A DNA stretch of 64,000 nt from Siphonodentalium dalli. Taxonomy: Eukaryota; Mollusca; Scaphopoda; Gadilida; Siphonodentaliidae. The stretch covers positions 71,709,980 to 71,773,979 of the forward strand of contig CP136063.1 in the NCBI GenBank assembly GCA_032622095.1, in the 5' to 3' direction. The translations under genes were made by a program, and so were the position numbers. The first letter of the stretch is position 1, and each line of letters starts with the position of its first letter. Of the stretch, positions 13,601 through 27,900 are shown piece by piece. The notes below the pieces were generated by a model. The model made no database searches and was not told the DNA's origin. It saw only the letters and a list, made by a program, of their open reading frames with translations.

Positions 13601-16600
13601 TTAAGGGATGGATAATAATACATTATATATAATATAAAAATTGTATGAGTAAAACCATTTAAGAAAATATATATATTCCTGAATGTACATTATATGAGCA
13701 TTATTTGTCTTTATTATTAATACCATATAATATGATGGAAAAATTTATGCATGTATTTTTTTAATTGTTTGTATATGTATGTATATGCGTTGTAGCATGT
13801 TGCAACTTCGCTGTTAACTTTGAAAATAAACAATTCAATTCAATTTACCCCAGCTGAGCTTCTATTCTGACCGTGTATCGTTTTGCAGGTTGCTGTGATT
13901 AGATTCACGATGTTATCTCTGGAACACATGAAGAAATTTGGTGGAGGTGTTATTGTGAACATATCATCAGTAGCAGGTACACGTATGGGCACGTAGCGTC
14001 ATAGTGGTGTCATGTATATGTTCCTGACTGACAGTGTATTCAGTTAACGTGTATAATGCTATCTGGTTTGAGAAACCAGCTTTATTTCGTTTCGTTGTTA
14101 ACTCCATGCTCACGCAACGTCCCCAACACCTTACGCGTTATGATGAACCAAGAACTGATTCTGGTAGAGATTGGGTTTACTCGCAATGTTTTAGTCGTGT
14201 TTTCATTTGTTCGTGATTAAATATGGTAGCTTATACCAGAACCCATTATAACACGTTAACTCAATACACAGTCAGTAACATAAACTTGACACCACAATCT
14301 GGCGTAGTAATACCCCCTCCTGTCGCCACTCTCTGGTTACATGCATGTATATTTGACATTTAAAATCCTCATTTTTTGAAGGTTTTGTGCCATTTATGGA
14401 GCATCCAGTTTATGCGGCGACTAAAGGAGGCGTTCTTGGTTATACACGGTCTCTAGCCGTAAGTATATTATGATGTTCTCGATATAATCGTGGGTTTGGT
14501 CGATGAGTAAAGTTCATGCCTTAAAATGGGTGTCAGTTATATATATTTGAAGTAAAGAACGCGCATACTGGGTTCGTGGCACTCCGTTCTTCCATAATTG
14601 TGGAGCTCCGTGGTCCAATGGTTAGCGTAACACAGCGATGTGAGTTCGCAGCGCGTCGCTGGTCTATCGTGAATATCCACACAGTGGTGGTTTGGCCGCT
14701 TCGAGAGACGTGCAATTATCGGATTATTCGCTATTTCAAATAAGTTGTGACCCTTGAGCAAGGTCGCTCATACTGTGTCGGCTTCGCACCAATCATGCGT
14801 TAAACGAATATCATTAGACCGGGCCCCAGATGAGGGTAATGTCACACGAAAGGGTAAAATTTTGACGCTATCTCCAATTATCCTTTCCCCTGGGGGGTTC
14901 CAAAACACTGAGGTATCCAGGGCGGAGCAGGTGGAAAATATATTTGTTTGACCTTTTTGGTGTTTTTGACCTGCAAATTTCAGTATTTTAATCATATTTT
15001 ATGGCATATATTGTATTTAAAACCGTACATCGAGGCACAATAAAAACAATAATCGGTGACTCGAAAAAATTAAGTGGGCCTTTAAAAGCGTTTTAGAACA
15101 AGTAATGAGTTAATCGCTATATAAAACTGTCATTGTTATAGAAATATAATATAGAGCAGTGTGTTCCCGGGGAAGTGTGTCCCAAAAACTAAAAGTTTTA
15201 ACCTTGTATCTTGATAGGTTTTTTAAGCTCACCTGCCTGAGACGAAGTCTCCGGTTGAGCTATAGTCATCACTCCTCGTCCGTCTGGAATCATCTTCTCT
15301 AGAACCATACGACCGAATGCATTCATATTTGCTGTGGATGTTCCCTCGGTGACTCACATTCAGATTTGTTCAAATGAGGTCACCAGGTCAAATAGTTGCG
15401 AAGCTACGACCATAACTCTTCCCTACCATAGTAATTCTTCAAACAACTCCTTCTCAAGTTCCATTGGGCCGAATGGGTTCATATTTGGTATAAAGGGTCC
15501 TTGGCTGACTGGTTCAGATTTTTTCAAATGATGTCACTGTGTCGAATGTGGGCGGAGCCGATGACATAACTCAAAAAAAATTCAGATTGAATCCCGGCCT
15601 TGCTCAATTTAACAAACAAAAATTGAAAAAATAACACCATTATAACATCAGCAGAGTTATGAAACTTTAATCTTTAATGAAATTACGGAAACATTCCATT
15701 ACACCCCCTCCCACACGGGCCAGACCCCCGCCCTGCCCCCAACCAACAGCCCTTCCACCCCATATCATCTCCCAACTTCTAACTTACCTCTCTCACCAGA
15801 AGCATATATTATATTTTTTAGTTACATTTTCCCTTCTGTTCAGTTTCTATATCCCATATTTTGCAGAAGATACAATGCATAACGAAGTGCCCAATGGGTG
15901 CACATCACCAACTTCAACTGGAGAACTTCCAACTGTTCCTAGGTTTCCCATGGCTGTTGAGCCTTGCGGAATAGCGTCATTAAATTCACCCTTTGGGGGA
16001 CCTCATTCTGCAAATGTCAGACACACTAAATTCAGGCTTGGCTGTTCCCATATTATTTTCTTAACCACCACTTATCTAGGTGAAATCATACCTTGATTTT
16101 CCAAAGACAAATTAGGTGTTATATTGGATTGAATTTGTCTGTCTGTCGGGCTGTCATTCCATCTGTCTGTTTGTTTGGAACTTAATACTGTGGTCTGGTT
16201 GTCTTGTTTAAATATGGTAAGGGTTGGGGATTTGTCAGTTGTGTGCAATTATAAATTTCAAGATGAAGAGCCCTGCTCATCTGGGAACCTCCACCTCTAT
16301 GTCCATGTTTAGAACTATTTGTCTTAAAGGTACTTAATCCGATCAGACGCTCCTAAGTTACTATTTCTTTGGCTTCGGGGGTAAAAAAATATGTGATTCG
16401 AGTCGAGGAACCCATCCATCAAAGCTCAGAGTGATCATATATCGATTTTTGAAGTTTGTTAATTTCTCGAGATGTGGCCCAGAAAACACGTGGTTAAACG
16501 GACAAATTGCGGATGAAGTTGGATAACTCTAAAATCAAGTGGTTATTATTACCACTTGATTTTAGAGTTACTTAGGAGCGTTTGATCGGATTGAGTACCT

Positions 16601-19600
16601 TTAAGTGATTTTTGTCAAGTACTGACTGTTGTAGTTATCAGAGTCCCAGTCTTCTCAGTCTGTATAGTCTGGGATCGACCCCAGTCATTGACTGTCTTGT
16701 TTTTTTAAGCCTCGCCCTCCAGCTGGTTGGGAAGTCAATAAAATCCGGGTGTGGGTGAGATTGTCCCTCGGTTGTCGCCTCTCCCCTGCTCGCGCGGAAT
16801 AAGCCATGCATACGCCGTTTGTTGATTGTGGGTGTGGGTGAGATTGTCCCTCGGTTGTCGCCCCTTTCCTGCTCGCCCGGAATAAGCCATGTGCATGTCG
16901 TTTGTTGAACCTATATCTATCAGTGTCTATCAATGAATTGGAATTCTGCTGAACTTGTATTATCTGTTCGAATGTGTGTCATCTGTTTGTATTTCCTGAA
17001 CACCCATCTAGATGAATAAGTGACCATTCCAATGGCTAAGTTTATAACTGGTATCATATCGGGCTTCACGATATCTAGATTTTAATACCGACTGTGATAC
17101 TGAAAATGTTATCGCGGTATGACTAAATATCGTCACCAATAAACTTGTATAGAACTGTTTGAGCATGATAATTGTAACAAGCAGAACAATTTATAGAATT
17201 ATTAATTTGAAATACTTGGCAATGTTGGATTCATTTGCTGATAATAATTATGAACAAATGTTGCTTCGACAGCCAGGTCGCGTATAACATTAAATTCCAC
17301 AAACAGTCGCTTATGTAAATAATAACAACACCACCACAAATTTTCATAGTATATGGCCAGTAAACCTTCCAGCAATATTGAGCTGAGATCAATTATGGAT
17401 AATCTAGACATCAATAGAGACAAGAAAACTAAGATGCATGCATCAGGTCGGCCGTGAACTATCTACCATAGAATTGTTGTAGCTATCGATTATACATTTT
17501 GAAACACCTGTCTGTATGTATGTATGTGTGTGTATGCGTGAATGCATGTGTGTATGTGTTATAGACTCTAACACTGCTCGAATTTGGTATTTAACGTGTC
17601 AACTTGACCTCGCTCATAGGCATGTTTCTGGACCTTGACCGATGCGACTAAAAATTTGTGTGTAGGACTACTTCGATCCCGGGAGCAATATGGACGGGTC
17701 CAATTTCACGTGGGACCATGTTCTCGAACGTGCTGATATAGGCATGTTTCTGGACCAATTGAACAATAGTTTGGCCAGACGCTGTATATACTGGGTACTG
17801 TCCAGATGGAGGCGATCACAAAAAAAATCCCTAACTAGCCCGAACGAAGTCGAGTACATCAGCTAGTTTAATATATATTTTGGACATTTGTCTGTCTGTT
17901 TGTCTGTTAGCTATGGCCGGGAAAACTGCCGGACAGATTTGACGAAATTTGATACCTAGGGGAAATTATTTCCAGGGAGTATTTTGGACGGGTCAAATCT
18001 TGATCCTGACCTGACTTTGACATTCAAAAAGATCAATTCAAGGTCAAATCTGGTAAAACGGAAGTATTTCAACGAAATTTGATACCTACTGTTACTTTTG
18101 TCCCAGGAGTGTTTCGGGTGGGTCAAATCATGACCCTGACCTGATCTTGACATTCAAAATTGTCAATTCAAGGTCAAATCGGGTATAAAGCCGGGCGGAT
18201 TTCGACGGGTACTTTTGTCGTGACTTTTGTCCGGGGAGTGTTTTGGACGGGTCAAATCGTGACCCCGACATGACCTTCACCTTTAAAATAGTCAATTCAA
18301 GGTTAAATCGCGCATTTCTCCGAAAATCAGAGGGGAACATCCCGGACGAAGTGGGGTCCACGAGCTACTATTATATATTTCTAGATTTAGTTACAAACTA
18401 AATACCTGTATATTGTACAAAGAAATGTTTGACAAATATATCTGTATCAATATTACCATACGGGTCATTAAAATAGATACGACGAAACAAATTTTGAAGG
18501 GTGCATGTATCAGGTAAATTTTTATATTTCAAATGATGACAGGAATGCAGAAAGTTGAAGTACCTACGTAATACTGGCTATCCGCATGAAGAGATATACA
18601 TGTATATAAAAACCAGATGAGGGATATGTCTGTACAGTTGCTAAACAATTCAGTCATGCAAAAGAGGATCAAAGAGTAAGATACCAAATTGCTGCCTGTG
18701 GTAATGTTTTTTAACGAAATTCGGGAAAATTAGATTACTCTCACCCTGGTTATCCAGAAGATAATTGTGGAATCTGATGACGATCGGACAAGGGTGTCGT
18801 CTGTAGGATCACCAAATTATTTAGCCATAAAAATAGTAAAATTGAAGATCACCGCTGGCAGTGATGTCTTCACAAGGACAGTTTGAGAACAAAATATGGC
18901 TCACATCTAGCGGTGACCCAAAATATCCACATAAGAAAAAGTTCTCCAATAAAAGCTGGCTGCAGGGTGCGCCAATTGATTCAAATTCGAAATTTAGCAG
19001 GGTGTACTGCTTGTGGCCATGTTTTCCCCGCAAATTTGATAGACTGATGGACAAAACCACTGAATCCGTTGAATCAATATACATGTATACATGGATTAAT
19101 TTATATGCATTGTTATACACAGTACTGGTATATAAAGGTACTGAAAATAACGATATTACTAGTATACACAAAATAAACCATATATCATGGCTATGGGTTC
19201 TAATATCCGAACATGACAGCTGAGAACTTGGTGTGAATTAAAGAGTGGTGGTTTCTCAAGCATATCTAACCCTCCACGTTAGTAACATGCCATTAAATGT
19301 CATAAGTATAATCTAGCTTGAGGACAGAAGTGATCCATAAAACCCCCCTTAATTCAACCAGGTCCTCGCGCGATGTATGATCGATCACATGATGATCTAT
19401 GGGGATTAGAATTGATGTATAAAAACAGCACTGCATGTAAATATAAAATAAAATAGTGCTACATCTTATTACAGATTATTGCCATATATAATCAGTGATT
19501 ATACAGACAGTCTGACAAAATAAAGTTTCAGTGACACTCTATCCGAAGAGGGGAATAATTTCATCTGTTACAGTCAATGGAGCAATTATGAATCTGGAAA

Positions 19601-21885
19601 GGTGAAATTTCTAAGTAATACTAGATATCGACATGACGCGATAAAATATAACGTAAATGCAATATGGCCGCTGGCGACCATTTTTTCTTATGAAATTAAA
19701 AAAATATTTGATAGCTCTCATCTGATAGATCAATATCAAGATAAATATGAAGTTTGGTGATGATCGGATGAGTGAAGTGGACTGTGGTCTGTGCTAAACG
19801 GTTTAGTAATGCTTAAAAAGATTCTTACCTTAATATTTTTATGTTCACTTTATAAACTTCACTGAGTCATCTTTGTCATGTATTGAGTTTGATATCTTTT
19901 GTTAACAGTTTATAAATCATGTATGTCTCATGTTTGTTATTTTAATTTATGTGTTTATTATCATTAAATAAAGTTGCATTCCTTAAAAAGATTCTTACCT
20001 CAATGTTTTTATGTTCACTTTATAAACTCCACTGAGTCATCTTTGTCATGTATTGAATTTGATATCTTTTGTTAACAGTTTATAAATTATGTATGTCTCG
20101 TGTTCTTTATTATATTATATACACTTTATAGTGTGTTTTCAGAACGAAAAAAAATTGAATAAAATCAACAAATTTGTAAATTTAAAAACAATTCAAACGT
20201 TGTTGTATTCCATGTCCCAGCCCGGACATATACACCAAATTTCAATAATATTCATTGAGAAACAACGGACCAAACGCTATATAACACCCGTATACATCTT
20301 TTATTCCGAATCGGACTCGGGTACATGTTATAGTAGGTACCGAATTGACACACGTCGACTGGGCGAGTTGGCCATGGGGCGATTAGGCCGATTCCGGCAC
20401 ATTCTATAATTTACCGTATGTATCCGTTTACGCGTAGTTTACTTTAGAAAGTTCCGCAATTAATACCGTAAATAGAGCGACCTTATTTGACAGAGAATGC
20501 CTCTGTTATTGATTATCAAGTTGCTGTACATTAAAAACGACAAATTCACATGGTCGTTCAAGCGCAGTAGTCTATTTTCCCCATGTTAAAGGACATCCAC
20601 AAATACTAAATAACGCTAACCTACTGCCGAATGTTTGACACGACAACTGTTAACATATTTGGGCTGAATTCATCTGACGCGGTATTATTCCTCAAAATAA
20701 ACAACAAAACCATCGTTACTTGGAAATGTAGTTTGGGCTAACATTTACATAAATCCTCCAGATCAATTATCCGACACACACGTCAGATGAAAAAGTCACA
20801 TGAAGTAACCGGCCAAATTGGCCGAAGTAGTTTGGGCTAACATTTACATAAATCCTCCAGATCAATTATCCGACACACACGTCAGATGAAAAAGTCACAT
20901 GAAGTAACCGGCCAAATTGGCCGAAACAAGAGCACTGGCGTCCCAATTTCGGGATAGATACGTAGAATACACCGCTTCAGATGACTCGCAAATGCCTCAC
21001 AAATCCAACGGCACAGGTAAACTAGAGGAATAGTCATAATTATGCCGGTGTATGTTATCTGGTCACCCAAAACAATTTGACTAACCATTCCTATGTATCC
21101 TTATGTCACTACACCTGGGTTATCCTAGATGCTGACGGTCCGAGGCCAAACAAATGTATGGGTTGCATGGATATATGTTATTATGTGTGGTGGGTACCAA
21201 TTAATGCTGGAATCTGAGTGATTTGGCCCCTGATTTCGTCCACCATGATGGACATGCACCCAGTTCCTAGATTACCACTACTTTGGGAACTATTGAGGTA
21301 CCGGATAACATGATATGGGGAGACTATAGACATCCAGTTCTCTGGAGAGCAAGCCTGGCTTGCTATAGGATTCAGTGGCATAGAATTTTGACACTCTTTA
21401 CAAGCAATGACTAATTGTCTGCGAAAAAGATATTATTATAGCATATTACTATAGCATCATTATAGCATATTAAGATAGCATAGTTTGCAAATTTCTTTCA
21501 AAACTAAACTTCCTTTTCTCAAGAGAAAACCAATAAATTTTACCAACATGATATATCTGAGGAGTTAGTGAATAAAAGGGTATGCTATATCACGATGTTA
21601 GTCTCTAGTTCGGCGACCAGAGTGATGGCCAGTAGATGATATACCACACAACAACCACAAGTCTCTAACCACACTGCTAGATTTGATATGACACAGTATA
21701 TGTCTGCTCGTTTCGAACATGATGTGATTTTAGCACAATAACTGTCTGACCTTTCAAAGGACCACTGTCTTTGGTGTGGTGAGATCTCAGCATTCACTGG
21801 GAGCGAACTTCTTTTTTTATCAATGAGCTCATTCTCAATTGATGGACGAGTAATCGGAATTAGCACAAAACATGTAGGTATGAGA

Positions 21886-21932
<47 letters not shown>

Positions 21933-24900
21933 CGGTCTCGTGTTTTAGTATGGAATATGTCAATATTCAATGCTCTTGTATCCACACTCTATTTCTGTCT
22001 TGAACATGACTTAATCTTTCGTAACAAGTTATTCAACAGCTAAATTATGATCCACAATTTTGATGCCAATAATGGTGATATTATATTCTGGACAACAGTT
22101 TTCATTTATTGGGTATGCATATAATGGTAGTCATATTCTCATAATTGTTACCAAATTGAAAGCATGTTCAACATATAATCTGTTTATACATTGCTGACAT
22201 GTGATTTTCCTGTCCTTTAATCCTGACCAGTGAATCGATTACCATGCATGTGATCATGCCAAGTTTTTTTTCCACCGCATGTAGTGCTTATGTGTCAAAC
22301 ATTTGGGTAATACATGTATTGTGCAAAGCGTTGGGTGACTAAAATGAGCAAAATGTTACTTAATAAAAGTAATATATTTTATTGCAAAACCCTCTGAAAC
22401 CCTTGTTATCCATATATTGAACACATGTGCCTAAAATGTATAACTTAGTGGCATCATGTTGGCATTTTATTTTGTGACTTTACAGGTATATTGAATTTTT
22501 GATCTTCTTACCAACATTTACTGAAATATATGTTCATAAATTGATAGAATTCAGTATTATAATATATATATATGTAATTTCGTACAAATATCGAGGAATA
22601 ATTCAGGCTCAGCTCACAACATTAACAATTTTATAAAAATGAGTTTTGACCTTAGACCTTGACCTTAAGGTCATCTGGATGAATTTAATGCTTGGGTATC
22701 ACTCTTGTAATGTACGCTGATATATATGCAAATAAAATGATCTGGAATGTGGTGGCATTTAGTGAGGATGTTAAATAAGTGGGACTTTATCTTCATTTGT
22801 TCATGGACTTTTTGCGATTATTCGGATGAACAACTGACATTTTGAGCTTCAATACGAAAAGTTCTCAAGATGTTTGTAGATTTTGTTAAAAAGGTGACTA
22901 ATGTGGCCTATTTGAAGTCATATTTATGTAATTTTGGTATGTATAAGTAATGTGTTGTTTTAAAAATGTTATAATTCATACAGCTTGTGAAACATTGAAA
23001 TTTTGACCTTTGACCTTGACCTCAAGGTCATCAAGGTCACTTTCATGCTTGGTCTCGCTCTTATATTGACCCCCATATCATGAACTATATGTATACCAAG
23101 TTTCATGCTTTTATCCAATTTTGCACACTTTGGCCATTTTTGGGACCTTAGAGCCTCTACTAAATTGCCACCCACTGTGTACGGCATGCCATCTAGATTG
23201 TCTGCAGTGTGTTGACAAAAGCTTTGGGAGCAGCGAGGGTTAATTAATTTTCACGCAACGCTAATCCGAATCGGTTAGCCATGGCCTTTGTCTCAGCGTT
23301 AGATGTGTTTTGGGTAATTAAATGCTGGACACTGATAGTGATATCGTCCTTATCATTATCCATTCCCACTGTCGGATACCCGTTTAGGCGCCCAGTGTAC
23401 AGGATAAACGGTAAGTTAATATATTGTCTTCAGGCATCAATTAACAACATCTTTCGGTGATACACATTTAAACAGTTATGTAGGAATTTGTATGCCCAAC
23501 ACCCATGTAACATGCCTTTCGCATGACAGGCATGCGAAATGTTGTATTTAGCGTGTCAAGTCGACATAAATTTTCGAAATTTTATCGAGGCGGCGAAATG
23601 TTCGCTTTTTCGTAATTTTTTGGCCATGGGCTCATGGATCCGCAAATGTATGTATATATTATCCTGGGCAGATTAGGCTACCACACATCTTCGGAATGCA
23701 AAACCGGCGATATTTTTATTGTCTAACTCCGAAAAACGACCTTTGAAAATTTCAAAATGTCCAGGTTCAGATTCGCAATATTTCCGATGATTTTGTTCAG
23801 GTTCAGAAACAATTTTCGTTCAGGTTCGGACAAGTTTCGTTCAGGTTCGGACGCATCAAAACCTCACCGAGAAGCGAAATGCCGAGCTGCAGTCGCGCTG
23901 TTATTGTGCGTGTTGATTACGAACACGCATTGTTATATTTAAAGATGTCAGCTGAAATTTCCAAATATAGGTGGTAATTTCTCCGAATGAGTGGGACACA
24001 CAAGCCACAGTTAAATATTGTTGCCAATAATCTCGAGCAATGTCGGCTATACACCAGCTAGTGGGGAATGAAATTACATTGCCATATTACATACATGAAA
24101 ACCAATGTCAGAAATGGTAAAGATCATATATTATATACCCATAATTGTAATTATATAATATAAAATATATTGGTTTCACGAATGACCAACTCATAATTCC
24201 GTTAAAACAACTAATCCTTCAAATTATTACAACTGTTTCACTGAAGGTTTCTCATTCATCTCACCAGAATTCCCAACTACACCTTTTACCGGACTCGGCA
24301 TCCGGGTCGCAGTTCGACTTTTAATCCGTCCCAAAAATTTCCATTTCTATATAAAACGCCCATGACCCATCCATACCAAGAATCAGCGAAACATTATATT
24401 CACGCTATTAACAATTGAACTATATATACGCTATATTCCACGGAAGACTGAAAATAGTTCATTACTGAGATAAGTTCAAAAGAAAACAAATGATCCTGTT
24501 TTATTACGTATCCAGTTGTTATTTGTCTTGATAATTGAGTTTCTGGGTGTAATATTTAACCATTGGGTAGGAACTATTCTTTTAGGCGCAAGTAGGAAAT
24601 TTTCCACCCAAATTTAGTGATGCGTAATTTGCCAACGGAAACAGCTGATATTGTTTGCATTGGTTTCGCTACTTCGGCGTCTAAATTCTTGTTTCGATAG
24701 ACAAACATTTGTAGTTTTGCAGAATTACGTACTTACCATAAGCATAACATAAAGACAACATCCATGGTTTCTCGAGTAATATATTCCTGAAATATCACCG
24801 CTCGTGAAGATTCCCATATTGCAGGTAATATTCGGGAAACCATAATTATTCTCTATGTTCGCATTGCTTTCGCGCTCTCTGATTAACCCTGTTTTGCAGC

Positions 24901-27900
24901 TTGGAATGTTACATCATCACCGGTGAATACCAGTCTAATCCCAAATGGCCATGCATACTTAACATGTAACAGGAAGATGTATCGACAGTTGTGGACAGTT
25001 ATCTGATCATCTACATGCGGCGACCTTATTGGCCTCGTATGCGGGCTGGGAGGGGAACCAAAAGTGCGCATACATGTATATTGTATGCATGCAATAAGAA
25101 AGTCCGCCCAAATTATTCCGGAGTGATTGGCTAAAACCATGCCACGCGCGTGTTCCCCGTTTATCGTGTTTGTTTTTTTTACGAATAGAAGACAAGAAAA
25201 ACAATGTCAGAAATGGTAACGCGCTCAAGATCATATATTATATACCCATGATTGTAATTATAGAATATAAAATATATTGGTTTCACGGATGACCAACTCA
25301 TAATTCCGTTAAGACAACCATTCCTTCAAATTATTACAACAACTATATATATATACGGCTTATCCCTGAAGGTTTCTCATGCTTCTCACCAGAATTCCCA
25401 ACTACACCTTTTACCGGACTCGGCCTCCGGGTCGCAGTTCGACTTTTAATCCGTCCAAAAAATTCCCATGTCTATAAATAAACCGCCCATGGCCCATGTA
25501 TACCAAGAATCAGCGAAACATTATACACGCGGAGCAAGTGACATGCACGCACAATAACAGCGCGACTGCAGCTGGGCGTTTCGCTTCTCGGTGAGGTTTT
25601 GATGCGTCCGAACCTGAACGAAAATTGTTTCTGAACCTGAACAGAATCATAGGAATTATTGCGAATCTGAACCTGAACATTTTGAAATTTTCAAAGGTCG
25701 TTTTTCGGAGTTAGACAATAAAAATATCGCCAGTTTTCCATTCCGAAGATGTGTGGTAGCATAATCTACCCAGGACAATACATACATTTGCAGATTCATG
25801 AGCCCATGGACAAAAAATTACGAAAAAGCGAACATTTCGCCGCCTCGATAAAATTTCGAAAATTTATGACGACTTGACACGCCAAATACAACATTTCGCA
25901 TGCCTGTCATGCGAAAGGCATGTTACATGGGTGTTGGGCATACAAATTCTTACATAACTGTTTAAAGGTGTATCACCGAAAGATGTCGTTAATTGATGCC
26001 TGAAGACAATATATTAACTTACCGTTTATCCTGTCCACTGGGCGCCGCCATCTTGAAACGTCCAAACCTAACCGGGTATCCTAAAGTGATAATGTTAACG
26101 ACAATAAACGAAATTGAAATTCCCAACTACACCTTTTACCGGACTCGGCCTCCGGTCGCAGTTCGACTTTTAATCCTCCCAAAATTCCCATTCTATAAAT
26201 AAAACACCTCTCCATACTTGTACATAACGGCCCACCATACTGACCAGGAGAGCCCACTTTAATCCAACTGTAATTATATGTCATGTATATCGATCTCTCC
26301 TATACTTGGAGGTAATAAAGAAATTTCTAGACCAGTATACACGCGCGGAGCGCGCGTAACAAGTCTGTAAGAATATCACCACCAAGAAGAACATGCAGAA
26401 ATATATAAAAGTTGGTCTTCGTATTCATTACTGATAGTTCTCCAATAAACCATTGATGTAAACTAAACTGTTACAGTGATGTGTCAACAAACATCACCAA
26501 TCGTGCATGTGGTAAGTTAAAATATTTTGTCCGAATATGATTTGCAGAATATTTTTCAATGCTTTGACCTTTTCCAATGTTTATTGTCAAGTTTTTATTA
26601 AACTGTGCATGGTGCTTTATTGGACTAATTGGACTTTTGCTGGTAATGTTTACATAATAATTGTTATTGGTAATTTCACTGTAACAGTAATGGTTACATA
26701 ATAATAGTTTTGACATGCGTAATCTAATTACTGGAGTCATTAATGATCAACATAACAACAAAGTCCATCTATTTTCACATGCACTTGTTGGTGGAAGTAG
26801 TTTTACACACTTTTATCCAATTTATATCATTTGTCATGAATCCATACACTTCGAAAGCCTTGAGTCACTTTAATTTCAGCTGGGACCTGACCTGAAAAAG
26901 CATAACATCAGACTACACGTGATCTGTCCATGGCGCGTTGCTACCCAGTTAGGACTTGAGCACAGCAAACATCTGGCACCAGATAGCAGCAGCAGGAAGA
27001 TGATCAACTGCGGTGGTACGGCTAGGTTAGTAACCATGGTAACGATATCAATATATAGACAAGTATGGGGATGTGGTGGGGTTGGTAACGCTATCAATAT
27101 ATAGACAAGTGAGGTGGAACGGCTAGGTTAGTAACGCTATCAACATATAGACAAGTGTCTGTGGTACGGCTAGGTTAGTAACGCTATAAATATATAAACA
27201 AGTAAGGGGTATGGTGGGGTTAGTAACGCTATCAGTAGGCAAGTACGGTGGTATATATGGTGGGATTAGTAACGCTATCAATATGCAAGTACGGGGTATA
27301 TATGGTGGGGTTAGTAACGCTATCAATATATAGACAAGTACATAGGTATAGTGAGGTCAGTACCGCTTTCAATATCTAGACAAGTACGGAGGTATAGTGA
27401 GGTCAGTACCGCTTTCAATATATAGGCTGCATGGTGGGGTTAGTAACGCTACCAACAGGCAAGTACGGGGGTGTACTGAGGTTAGTAACGCTATCAACAG
27501 GTAAGTACGGTGGTATGATGAGGTTAGTAACGCTGTCGATATGAAAGTACATGTACGAGGGTATGATGAGGTTAGTAACGCTGTCGATATGAAAGTACAT
27601 GTACGAGGGTATGATGAGGTTAGTAACACTGTCGATATGAAAGTACATGTACGAGGGTATGATGAGGTTAGTAATGCTGTCGATATGAAAGTACATGTAC
27701 GAGGGTATGATGAGGTTAGTAATGCTGTCGATATGCAAGTACATGTACGGTGGTATGGTGAGGTTAGTAACGCTAACAATATAGGCTAGTACGGAGTGGC
27801 GATGTTAGTAACGATATCAATAGGCAAGTATGGGGATATGGAGACGTTAGTAACGCTATCAATATAGACAAGTACGGGGGATATATGGTGATGTTAGTAA

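Larger units (their letters stand above)
17420..20926. repeat. 3.5-kb repeat module (intron 5 of copy 1)
   Basis: This whole stretch is collinear with 42778-46018, which lies in intron 2 of copy 2, not intron 5. Both ends are sharp: ACAAGAAAACTAAGATGC at the left and GGCCAAATTGGCCGAAA at the right. It contains GGTCAAATC subrepeats, a 120-residue open frame (18861-19223) that shows no coding constraint, a ~165-bp internal duplication (about 19815-20105), and a 99-bp tandem duplication at the right end. No transposase or terminal inverted repeat was found. Confidence 0.75.

Noticed and set aside
14611-14665. Possible tRNA gene (A and B box)
   Set aside because: B box is degenerate, no acceptor stem can be formed and no anticodon arm is evident; the body that follows is SINE-like.
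15677-16096. 139-residue frame in intron 5
   Set aside because: Low-complexity Pro-rich start, no domain, no splice context, no counterpart in copy 2.
18861-19223. A 120-residue open frame kept open in both module copies (18861-19223 and 44088-44450)
   Set aside because: Comparing the two by eye gives 12 substitutions, of which 11 change the amino acid and one is silent. That shows no protein-level constraint, and there is no recognisable domain.
22657-23050. AGGTCA-type half sites as a nuclear-receptor enhancer
   Set aside because: The words belong to a diverged interspersed repeat, so no regulatory role can be inferred from sequence alone.
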